Source: Caryophanales bacterium UBA4365 (GTDB lineage Bacteria > Bacillota_I > Bacilli_A > RFN20 > CAG-826). From it: 5,311 bases of DNA. Positions 1 to 5,311 of the stretch are shown one piece after another (position 1 is the first letter of the stretch; every line of letters starts with the position of its first letter). Position numbers and translations under genes: made by a program. The stretch lies in NCBI GenBank assembly GCA_002393905.1, contig DGSJ01000025.1, forward strand, positions 1 to 5,311, in the 5' to 3' direction. The notes under the pieces were generated by a model that did no database searches, was not told the origin of the DNA, and saw only the letters and a list, made by a program, of their open reading frames with translations.

Positions 1-15
1 GGTTCCTTTTGTTTT
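1..15 (-). terminator. Left-edge half of the probable rpsD terminator hairpin
   Basis: The first 15 bases, read on the minus strand, lie 14 nt beyond the rpsD stop codon. They are identical to the first arm of the complete hairpin terminator that follows rplT at 4967-4989. Only one arm (minus strand AAAAGGAACC, preceded by more A-rich sequence) is inside the window, so the hairpin itself is inferred by comparison with the second copy. The second arm and U-tract would lie left of base 1. Confidence 0.6.
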
Positions 16-23
16 GCTCAAAT
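1..23 (-). repeat. Copy 1 of an exact 23-nt direct repeat (3' of rpsD)
   Basis: Bases 1-23 are identical to bases 4980-5002, in the same orientation and at the same kind of position, just after the stop codon of a ribosomal protein gene. The repeat includes one terminator arm plus 8 further bases (GCTCAAAT on the plus strand) that are not needed for the hairpin. The identity may extend left of the window, which cannot be seen. Confidence 0.85.
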
Positions 24-28
24 TTGAA

Positions 29-631
29 TTACAGCAATCTGTTGTAGTATTCAATAACTTGTGCTTCGTTAATATCCATTGGAAGTTCGCTACGTTCTGG
101 AACGCGAACGAATGTTCCGGATAATTTCTCAGCATCGACTTTGACATAACCAACAGAGGCTGGTTTGCTTTCAAGTGAAGCCTTGACGATGGCAAGATCA
201 TGACCTTCTTTGATGGCGATTGTGTCACCAACAGAGCAAAGGTATGATGGAATATCAACTTTGTTACCATTGACAGTGATGTGTCCGTGGTTGACGAGTT
301 GACGAGCCGCACGGCGAGTTCTAGCAAATCCCATACGGTAGACAAGATTGTCTAAACGGGATTCGAGAATGCGGAAGAAGGCCAAGCCTGTAACTTCTTC
401 ACTCTTCTTAGCAAGGATGAATAAACGACGGAATTGACGTTCATTGACACCATACATTTGTTCGAGTTTTTGTTTTTCGAGCAATTGTTTGCCGTATTCG
501 GAAGGTTTTTTCTTACGATCATTACCGTGTTGGCCTGGACCATATGGACGTTTGGCAAGTTCTTTACCAGATTCCAAAGTGGAAAAACCAAGACGACGTG
601 AACGTTTGTAGTCTGAACCAGTATATCTCAT
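29..631 (-). CDS. rpsD: 30S ribosomal protein S4
   Basis: S4 is a primary binder of 16S rRNA that nucleates assembly of the 30S body and helps control decoding accuracy; in Bacillus it also represses its own mRNA. The 200-residue length is normal. The N-terminal region (about 1-89) opens with MRYTGSDYKRSRRLG and carries the family stretch YGPGQHG (30-36). It has none of the four cysteines of zinc-binding S4, so this is the zinc-free form. The S4 RNA-binding domain spans about 90-137 (ESRLDNLVYRMGFARTRRAA...). The signature DAEKLSGTFVRVPERSELP follows at 166-184. The aromatic residue before it, usually Trp, is Tyr162. The start is supported by a good ribosome binding site (AAAGGAG, within 640-648) about 9 nt upstream. 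The gene is transcribed alone and diverges from ezrA. The identification is essentially certain. Confidence 0.98.
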   Translation of the reverse strand: MRYTGSDYKRSRRLGFSTLESGKELAKRPYGPGQHGNDRKKKPSEYGKQLLEKQKLEQMYGVNERQFRRLFILAKKSEEVTGLAFFRILESRLDNLVYRMGFARTRRAARQLVNHGHITVNGNKVDIPSYLCSVGDTIAIKEGHDLAIVKASLESKPASVGYVKVDAEKLSGTFVRVPERSELPMDINEAQVIEYYNRLL

Positions 632-787
632 GATTTATGACTCCTTTCACTAAATGCATCATTTAGCTTGAGGTGTAAATCCCTTGCTTCGGATGTCATC
701 AGATTGATTTTCAGCCTTGAGCTAAGCTTACTCGTCCACGATAGTTGAGACATCAGTCAAGCAGTATTTACATGCTTCAACAATGCG
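632..787 (-). promoter_or_regulatory. Structured rpsD mRNA leader, candidate S4 autoregulatory RNA
   Basis: Between the predicted transcription start (near 787) and the rpsD start codon lie about 155 transcribed bases with nested complementarity. Helix 1 pairs 766-772 with 674-680 (7 bp, UGUAAAU/AUUUACA). Helix 2 pairs 759-763 with 685-689 (UGCUU/AAGCA). Helix 3 pairs 749-754 with 692-697 (GAUGUC/GACAUC). A small apical hairpin, 721-725 with 711-715, is possible. Just before the ribosome binding site, 660-666 pairs with 650-656 (7 bp, AUG loop). The apical UUAGCU (720-725) could instead pair with AGCUAA (663-668) as a pseudoknot touching that hairpin. In Bacillus subtilis, S4 binds a pseudoknotted rpsD leader and represses translation. 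This leader's position and architecture suggest the same role. The pairings were found by eye and have not been energy-scored or tested for covariation. Confidence 0.6.
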
Positions 788-793
788 AGTTAT

Positions 794-822
794 ATAATAA
801 AGAAAACCCAAAACCTTGTCAA
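794..822 (-). promoter_or_regulatory. rpsD promoter (sigma-A type)
   Basis: On the minus strand a perfect -35 TTGACA (817-822) is followed after exactly 17 bases by TATTAT (794-799), one mismatch from the TATAAT consensus. Transcription would begin near 786-788. Consensus strength fits a ribosomal protein gene. Confidence 0.82.
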
Positions 823-833
823 TACAAACTCTT

Positions 834-851
834 CTAATATCTAAATATTAG
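834..851. repeat. Perfect 7-4-7 inverted repeat between the divergent promoters
   Basis: CTAATAT (834-840), a CTAA spacer and ATATTAG (845-851) form a perfect inverted repeat, extendable by three more pairs, one of them G-U, as RNA. It sits 11 bases upstream of the rpsD -35 box and about 47 bases upstream of the proposed ezrA -35. It could be a protein-binding site for either promoter, but AT-rich palindromes arise easily by chance in such DNA. Confidence 0.35.
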
Positions 852-897
852 GAGTAAACAAGAAAGAAAAGAGAGAAAATTGGGACATATTCCAATG

Positions 898-925
898 TTG
901 TTTTTTGTAGAAAACAAGATATAAA
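898..925 (+). promoter_or_regulatory. Candidate promoter of the ezrA operon
   Basis: TTGTTT (898-903) and TATAAA (920-925) are separated by 16 bases and would start transcription near 932, giving a short leader of about 24 nt. An alternative is the extended -10 TGGTAATAT (928-936), which would start near 943 and leave almost no leader. Neither matches the consensus as well as the rpsD promoter, so the exact choice is uncertain. Confidence 0.4.
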
Positions 926-955
926 TATGGTAATATTCTTTCGAAAGTAGACGTT

Positions 956-2662
956 ATGAGTACTGGAATCCTTGTCTTAATCATTATCTTATCTATTCTT
1001 GTTGCCGCAGCTGCAACATTCGTAATTATTTTAATAATTAAACGTAACTATTTAAAACACACGATCCTTGATTTAGATCGTCGTTTTCAATATTTACACG
1101 CTTTATTAATTGGTCAAGATGCCCAATACGTCAAACGTCTAGAAATTATTTCTAGAACAAATCTTCTTTATGTGGATACCCACACCAAGTTTGTTAAACG
1201 TTTCAAAGAAATCCGAGACCATCTTGATGCTAACGCCCAAAGAAGAGTGAACGATATTAAAGATCTTTACTATGACCACAAGATTAAGCTTGTTAAACAA
1301 GAACTTCCAAAAGTTTTAAAAACAGTAGAAGATTACGAGAAGGAAGTTAACATTTTAAACAATGACTTACTAAAGGTCATTAAGCCAGAAGAAAACTGCC
1401 GTCAATCTTCTCTTTCTTTAAAGGAACAACTTCGTCGAGTCCGTCAGGATTACTACGCAAAGCAATCCGACTTAACTTTAGTTAACGATTCTTTCGTTGA
1501 AGTCTTTAAATATGTTGATTCATTATTCGAAGATTTCGAAGCTTATGTTGAGGCTGCTCAATATGATGAAGCAAATGCGGTGCTTCCAAAGATTGATGAA
1601 ATTATTAAGGAATTAGCAAAGATTTTAGTTACCATTCCTGATCTTTGTACATTAGTTACGACCATTGTTCCTGAGAAATTAATCTCTTTGGAGAACGCTT
1701 ATCAAACGATGACTGAAGATAAATATCCTCTCCATCATTTGTGCGTCAAACAATCGATTAGCGAGATTAAAAAGGAAGTTGACTTACTCACCAAACGTAT
1801 CAAACGTTTTGACCTCGATGGTGTAAGAACCAAACTCGATGATATTTCTTATCAAATCGATGAATACTTCAAACTCTTCGAAGAAGAAAAAGCTGCTCGA
1901 GTGGATTTTGAACAAAACAACGAAAATGTTTATAACACTGTTGGTACAATCGAGAAAAGCTTTATTAAGCTTTGTAATACCATTCCAGAAGTTTCTAAGG
2001 TCTTCGTTATTAGTGAAGAACAACACAATAAAATTAATTTCATTCAATCCGAAATTAACCGTGTTGGAGCTTTAAAAAGAACTCTTGACACATTTATTCA
2101 TAGTGCGACGAAACAACCATATTCTTTATTATTAAAGAAAATGAACGAACTAAAATCTTCCTCTGAATCAATTATTAGTGAGATTGAAGATTTCAACCAA
2201 TACATCGTTTCCTTAAAGGAAGATAGTGAAAATGCTTATAATCTCGTCTACGAATTCTTTAACAAAATTGTTGAAGCCGAAAAACGTGTTGACCAAATCA
2301 ATATTCAATCAGTAACTGAGAAATACCGTGTCCCATTTGACCACATGTATGAACTCTTAAACTCTGTTTATAAATGCTTAATTGTTCAACCTATTAATGT
2401 TGAACAAGTTAATCGTGAAGTTGGCGAAATCAAAGAACTTGGTAATTCCCTTCTTGATGATGGTCAAGTTAAACAAGACCACAACATGATGGTTTTAGCC
2501 GAGAATGCGATTGTCTACGCTAATAGCGATCGCTTCCATCTAAGTGATATTAATGAATTGGTGAAGCACGCCGAAGAATATTTCCGTGCTGGAGAATTTG
2601 AAAACGCCTATACAACTGTTGGAGATGCTTTAAAACGAGTCCACGCGAATGAGAAACGCTAA
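956..2662 (+). CDS. ezrA: Septation ring formation regulator EzrA
   Basis: EzrA is a membrane-anchored cytoplasmic protein that binds FtsZ, prevents stray Z-rings at the poles and helps organise the division machinery. The 568 residues match the usual length (about 560-575). Residues about 4-28 form one hydrophobic membrane helix followed by basic residues (KRNYLKH). The rest is charged, helical, spectrin-like coiled-coil sequence without enzymatic motifs. The C-terminal segment (about 515-560, IVYANSDR then HAEEYFRAGEFENAYTTVGDAL) aligns with the EzrA C-terminus that holds the QNR patch. Here the patch is degenerate: Val520 replaces Gln and Ser524 replaces Arg, while Asn523 and Arg526 remain. 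The start at 956 begins directly before the membrane helix, but only a weak ribosome binding site (GAAAGTAG) precedes it. The gene overlaps the next by 14 nt. Linkage to rpsD, a desulfurase and thiI is the known Bacilli arrangement. The protein contains no Trp. Confidence 0.88.
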   Translation: MSTGILVLIIILSILVAAAATFVIILIIKRNYLKHTILDLDRRFQYLHALLIGQDAQYVKRLEIISRTNLLYVDTHTKFVKRFKEIRDHLDANAQRRVNDIKDLYYDHKIKLVKQELPKVLKTVEDYEKEVNILNNDLLKVIKPEENCRQSSLSLKEQLRRVRQDYYAKQSDLTLVNDSFVEVFKYVDSLFEDFEAYVEAAQYDEANAVLPKIDEIIKELAKILVTIPDLCTLVTTIVPEKLISLENAYQTMTEDKYPLHHLCVKQSISEIKKEVDLLTKRIKRFDLDGVRTKLDDISYQIDEYFKLFEEEKAARVDFEQNNENVYNTVGTIEKSFIKLCNTIPEVSKVFVISEEQHNKINFIQSEINRVGALKRTLDTFIHSATKQPYSLLLKKMNELKSSSESIISEIEDFNQYIVSLKEDSENAYNLVYEFFNKIVEAEKRVDQINIQSVTEKYRVPFDHMYELLNSVYKCLIVQPINVEQVNREVGEIKELGNSLLDDGQVKQDHNMMVLAENAIVYANSDRFHLSDINELVKHAEEYFRAGEFENAYTTVGDALKRVHANEKR

Positions 2663-3788
2663 TCAAATTTATCTTGACCATGCAGCAACCACCAAACCAT
2701 ATGACGAGGTGGTTTCTTTATATACGCGCATGGAAAGCGAAATCTATGGCAATTCCTCATCTATTCATGGATTAGGTATTGAGGCTCTTTCTTATTTAAA
2801 TAAAGCCCGTGAATCGATTCTTAAATCTTTAAAGCTTAATAAAGGCTACAAAGTAATCTTTACTTCTGGAGCAACAGAAGCAAATAACTTAGCCATTATC
2901 GGTTATTGTTTAAAACATCAAAACCGTGGAAAACACATCATTACTTCAAATGTCGAACACCCATCCGTTTTAGAATGTTTTAGATATTTAGAAAAACTAG
3001 GTTTTAAAGTTACTTACTTAAAAGTAAATAAAAATGGTGTTGTTGATCCATCTGAACTAGAAAAAGCAATGACCAAGGAAACTATTTTAGTTTCTTTAAT
3101 GTCGACCAATAACGAAATTGGATCAATGAATGATTTAAAGAAGCTTTCTCAAATTGTTCATGCATATCCAAAAGCAGTTTTCCATTCTGATACAACCCAA
3201 TCGGTTGGCAAGGATAATGTTGATTATTCTTTGCTAGATATGTTTGTTATTTCTGGCCACAAAATCCACGGATTAAAAGGTTCTGGCTGTTTAGCTTTGA
3301 AAGACAAAATTGAACTTGAACAACGTGTTTTTGGCGGTGGCCAAGAAGATGGAATCCGTAGTGGAACTGTCCCAGTTTCGTTATGCTGTTCACTTGCAAA
3401 ATCCTTACAAATCATTCAAGCAAAAATCTCTGCAGAATCCGAACGAATTTCCAAAATTCACCAGCAATTCTTGGATAAAATTAAAAATGTTGATGGTGTT
3501 GAATTAAACTCAACTTCATCGTCTAGCCCATACATTTTAAACTTCTCTTTAACTAAGAAAAAAGCAAGTGTTGTGGTGGAGGCTCTATCTAATGTTGGAA
3601 TTTATGTTTCTAGCGTTAGCGCATGTAACTCTAAGAAAGAAGCTTCTTCCTATGTTGTCTCTGCTTTAGGTAAAAGCGATGTTCTTACACACAACACTAT
3701 TCGTCTTTCATTTGGAGAAGACAACAAAGAAGAAGATGCCTTAGTCTTCGCGCGTGAATTTAATAGGATAATGGAGAACATCCGATGA
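2649..3788 (+). CDS. nifZ: Cysteine desulfurase, NifS/IscS family (NifZ-type, ThiI partner)
   Basis: This PLP enzyme converts L-cysteine to L-alanine and carries the sulfur as a cysteine persulfide for transfer to an acceptor. All key elements of the 379-residue class V aminotransferase fold are visible. They are YLDHAATT (8-15), SGATE (73-77), the stacking His104 in NVEHPSV, NNEIG (154-158), Asp181 and Gln184 in HSDTTQ, the PLP lysine Lys205 in SGHKIHG, RSGT (237-240) and Arg352 in IRLSFG. The persulfide Cys326 lies in SVSACNSKKEASS, resembling the IscS active-site loop with Val replacing Gly. The start is fixed by the family N-terminus and by an in-frame stop at 2631-2633, with no other usable start between. 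It overlaps ezrA by 14 nt with no clear ribosome binding site, so translational coupling is likely. Adjacency to thiI argues for tRNA 4-thiouridine synthesis, the role of Bacillus NifZ, rather than general Fe-S assembly. The latter cannot be excluded. Confidence 0.93.
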   Translation: MRNANQIYLDHAATTKPYDEVVSLYTRMESEIYGNSSSIHGLGIEALSYLNKARESILKSLKLNKGYKVIFTSGATEANNLAIIGYCLKHQNRGKHIITSNVEHPSVLECFRYLEKLGFKVTYLKVNKNGVVDPSELEKAMTKETILVSLMSTNNEIGSMNDLKKLSQIVHAYPKAVFHSDTTQSVGKDNVDYSLLDMFVISGHKIHGLKGSGCLALKDKIELEQRVFGGGQEDGIRSGTVPVSLCCSLAKSLQIIQAKISAESERISKIHQQFLDKIKNVDGVELNSTSSSSPYILNFSLTKKKASVVVEALSNVGIYVSSVSACNSKKEASSYVVSALGKSDVLTHNTIRLSFGEDNKEEDALVFAREFNRIMENIR

Positions 3789-4960
3789 CATACGACCACA
3801 TTATGGTTCGCTTTGGCGAATTATCAACAAAAGGTAAAAACAAAAAAGATTTCATTCGTGTTTTAGCAAATAACATTAAAAACGCGTTAAGAGATTTTTC
3901 TAACATTTCCATTGAAACTCGTTTTGATCATATCTATGTCGTTTTAAACGGAAATGATCCAGAACCAATTATAGAAGTCTTACAAGATGTATCTGGAATT
4001 CACTCCTTATCACTTGTTTATAAAACTGATCCTGATATTGAAAACCTTAAAAAGGTTTCTTTAGAACTAATTCAAAAAGAAGAAGGCCAAACTTTTAAGG
4101 TTAAAGCAAAAAGAGCGGATAAGTCTTACCCAATCATTTCAGAAGACATTATTCGTCATGTTGCTGGAGTGATCCTTGCGAACACTAATTTAAAAGTTGA
4201 TGTTCATAATCCAGACATTCTTCTATCGATCGAAATCAGACAAGAAGGCGCATATGTCTTCTGTAAAACCTACCCAGCTGCAGGAGGTTATCCTCTTGGA
4301 GTTGGAGGAAAAATCATGCACATGCTCTCTGGAGGAATTGATTCCCCTGTTGCCGCTTATCTACTGATGAGACGCGGAATTAAAATCGAATGTATTCACT
4401 TCGCATCTCCTCCATATACAAACGTTGGAGTCATCGAAAAACTAAAAGATTTATTAAGTAAACTTAATAAGTATCAACCAGAAATTCGACTAAACATCAT
4501 TCCGTTTACGAAGATTCAAGAAGAAATCTATCGAAACGCTGACGAATCATACGCTATTACAATTATGCGAAGAATGATGTTTAGACTTGCTGATCGCTTA
4601 GCACATCGAAGACGTTGCCCAGCCATCTCCTCTGGAGAAAGCGTTGGACAAGTTGCCTCACAAACTCTTGAATCAATGTATACGATTAATGAGGTGACAT
4701 CTCTACCTGTTCTAAGACCCGTGGTAACGATGGATAAAGTGGATATCATTAAGCTTGCTCGGAAGATTGATACCTATGACATCTCCATTCGTCCATTCGA
4801 AGATTGCTGTACGATCTTTGCTCCAAAATCGCCAAAGACTAAACCGTCATTAGAGAAAGCGAAAGAATTCGAAGAGAAGTTCGATTACGAAACTCTAATT
4901 AGCGAAGCTCTTGATAATGTCGAAGTGATCTACGTTAAAAAAGAAGACGAATTGTTCTAA
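3785..4960 (+). CDS. thiI: tRNA 4-thiouridine synthase / tRNA sulfurtransferase ThiI
   Basis: ThiI adenylates uridine 8 of tRNA with ATP and replaces its oxygen with sulfur, giving 4-thiouridine. In some bacteria it also feeds sulfur to thiamine thiazole synthesis. The 391 residues show an N-terminal ferredoxin-like region (about 1-60) and a THUMP RNA-binding domain (about 60-165). A conserved linker GYPLGVGGK (168-176) leads into a PP-loop ATPase domain with SGGIDS (182-187), SGESVGQVASQT (283-294) and EDCCTIFAPKSP (339-350). The protein ends there without the C-terminal rhodanese domain of Escherichia coli ThiI (482 residues), as in Bacillus. Sulfur should therefore come directly from the adjacent desulfurase. 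Cys341 and Cys342 are the likely catalytic or redox cysteines, Cys342 matching E. coli Cys344 in my alignment by eye. The start overlaps the desulfurase stop as ATGA and has a good GGAG site (3773-3776), so coupled translation is expected. Confidence 0.95.
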   Translation: MTYDHIMVRFGELSTKGKNKKDFIRVLANNIKNALRDFSNISIETRFDHIYVVLNGNDPEPIIEVLQDVSGIHSLSLVYKTDPDIENLKKVSLELIQKEEGQTFKVKAKRADKSYPIISEDIIRHVAGVILANTNLKVDVHNPDILLSIEIRQEGAYVFCKTYPAAGGYPLGVGGKIMHMLSGGIDSPVAAYLLMRRGIKIECIHFASPPYTNVGVIEKLKDLLSKLNKYQPEIRLNIIPFTKIQEEIYRNADESYAITIMRRMMFRLADRLAHRRRCPAISSGESVGQVASQTLESMYTINEVTSLPVLRPVVTMDKVDIIKLARKIDTYDISIRPFEDCCTIFAPKSPKTKPSLEKAKEFEEKFDYETLISEALDNVEVIYVKKEDELF

Positions 4961-4966
4961 AACAAA

Positions 4967-4989
4967 AAAAGGAACCTAAGGTTCCTTTT
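4967..4989. terminator. Bidirectional terminator between thiI and rplT
   Basis: AAAAGGAACC (4967-4976), a TAA loop (4977-4979) and GGTTCCTTTT (4980-4989) form a 10-bp perfect stem. T-rich tracts follow on both strands: TTTTGTTTT rightwards for thiI, and a run of seven T then GTTTT leftwards for rplT. It begins 6 nt after the thiI stop and sits in the 46-nt gap between the two convergent stop codons, so it can end both transcripts. Confidence 0.9.
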
Positions 4990-5002
4990 GTTTTGCTCAA
5001 AT
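4980..5002 (-). repeat. Copy 2 of the exact 23-nt direct repeat (3' of rplT)
   Basis: These 23 bases are identical to bases 1-23. On the minus strand the shared sequence starts 4 nt after the rplT stop codon, against 5 nt after the rpsD stop for copy 1. It covers ATTTGAGC, then the A-rich stretch and the first terminator arm. Outside it the flanking bases differ. Confidence 0.85.
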
Positions 5003-5006
5003 ATAA

Positions 5007-5311
5007 TTATTTAGCTTTTTTAGCAATTGCGACTAAGTCAGCGAATGCTTTTGGATCGTTGATTGCGAGCTCAGCAAGCATCTTACGATTCACTTTCACA
5101 CCAGCTTTGTTTAAGCCGTTAATGAAGCGGGAATAAGAAATATCATTTAAGCGGCAAGCAGCGTTAATTCTTTTGATCCATAATTTACGGAAATCAGATT
5201 TAAGTTGCTTACGGTCGATATATGAATATCTGAGACTTCTTAAGACTTGTTCTTTAGCAGTCTTGAAGAGGAGGTGTTTGCTTCCAAAGTAACCAGAAGC
5301 TCTTTTTAAGA
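5007..5311 (-). CDS. rplT: 50S ribosomal protein L20 (N-terminus cut by the window edge)
   Basis: L20 binds 23S rRNA early and is needed for assembly of the large subunit; in several bacteria it also represses the infC-rpmI-rplT operon. Translating the minus strand gives 100 residues ending at a TAA stop (5007-5009), followed by 2 leftover bases at the right edge. The family signatures are plain: [41 protein letters not shown] and [16 protein letters not shown]. By alignment with typical L20 proteins of about 118 residues, roughly 17 N-terminal residues lie beyond base 5311. The start, ribosome binding site and any leader are therefore not visible. Its single Trp (TGG codon at 5178-5180) is the only Trp in any protein of the window. 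The gene converges on thiI. Confidence 0.97.
   Translation of the reverse strand, partial: LKRASGYFGSKHLLFKTAKEQVLRSLRYSYIDRKQLKSDFRKLWIKRINAACRLNDISYSRFINGLNKAGVKVNRKMLAELAINDPKAFADLVAIAKKAK

Noticed and set aside
352..591. Open frame on the minus strand inside rpsD in another frame.
   Set aside because: It is fully contained in the unmistakable S4 gene and resembles no known protein.
879..896. Weak inverted repeat ATTGG...CCAAT just upstream of the ezrA promoter candidate.
   Set aside because: Only 5 bp with an 8-nt spacer; expected by chance in a gap of this size.
632..955. A T-box, metabolite riboswitch or small gene in the divergent gap.
   Set aside because: I saw no T-box motif or known riboswitch core, and no open frame with a ribosome binding site. 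The pairings on the rpsD side fit an S4 leader better.
1784..2075. Small open frames on both strands inside ezrA (1784-2047 minus, 1839-2075 plus).
   Set aside because: They lie wholly within a well-supported gene, show no family resemblance and have compositions typical of shifted-frame translations.
3786..3788. Possible mycoplasma-type code with TGA read as Trp, suggested by the absence of Trp codons.
   Set aside because: The desulfurase ends at a TGA exactly where the family ends, and that TGA overlaps the thiI start. No gene has an in-frame TGA, and the conserved L20 Trp is TGG.
1..5002. The 23-nt direct repeats as ends of a mobile element or genomic island.
   Set aside because: No transposase, integrase or tRNA target is present, the enclosed genes are core housekeeping genes in conserved order, and each copy doubles as a terminator arm.

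Overview
The window reads as ordinary chromosomal DNA from an AT-rich, low-GC Gram-positive bacterium of the class Bacilli in the broad sense. This rests on EzrA (a Bacilli division protein), on the gene order rpsD / ezrA / cysteine desulfurase / thiI (known from Bacillus and relatives), and on a zinc-free S4. The genus cannot be named from the sequence; an uncultured or host-associated Erysipelotrichales- or RF39-like lineage is only a guess. The standard bacterial code fits: the invariant-type Trp of L20 is TGG, no gene contains an in-frame TGA, and the desulfurase stops at a TGA that overlaps the thiI start.

Layout. On the minus strand, rpsD (ribosomal protein S4, 29-631) is complete and runs off leftwards into a terminator cut by the window edge. 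The 324-base divergent gap (632-955) holds a roughly 155-nt structured rpsD leader, probably an S4-responsive autoregulatory RNA. It also holds a strong sigma-A-type rpsD promoter, an 18-bp AT-rich inverted repeat, and a weaker candidate promoter for the plus-strand genes. On the plus strand, ezrA (956-2662), a NifZ/IscS-type cysteine desulfurase (2649-3788) and thiI (3785-4960) form a tightly overlapping three-gene operon. A bidirectional hairpin terminator (4967-4989) separates thiI from the convergent rplT (ribosomal protein L20, 5007 to beyond the right edge, N-terminus missing).

How the genes work together. The desulfurase and ThiI form a sulfur-transfer pair. The desulfurase takes sulfur from cysteine as a persulfide, and ThiI uses it with ATP to make 4-thiouridine in tRNA and possibly thiamine thiazole sulfur. 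EzrA is a membrane-anchored regulator of FtsZ ring assembly that shares the transcript without an obvious biochemical link. rpsD and rplT are housekeeping ribosomal genes.

I found no convincing undescribed system. The points most worth a second look are an exact 23-nt repeat at the 3' ends of rpsD and rplT, the pseudoknot-capable rpsD leader, a near-total lack of tryptophan across all five proteins, and a degenerate QNR patch in EzrA.
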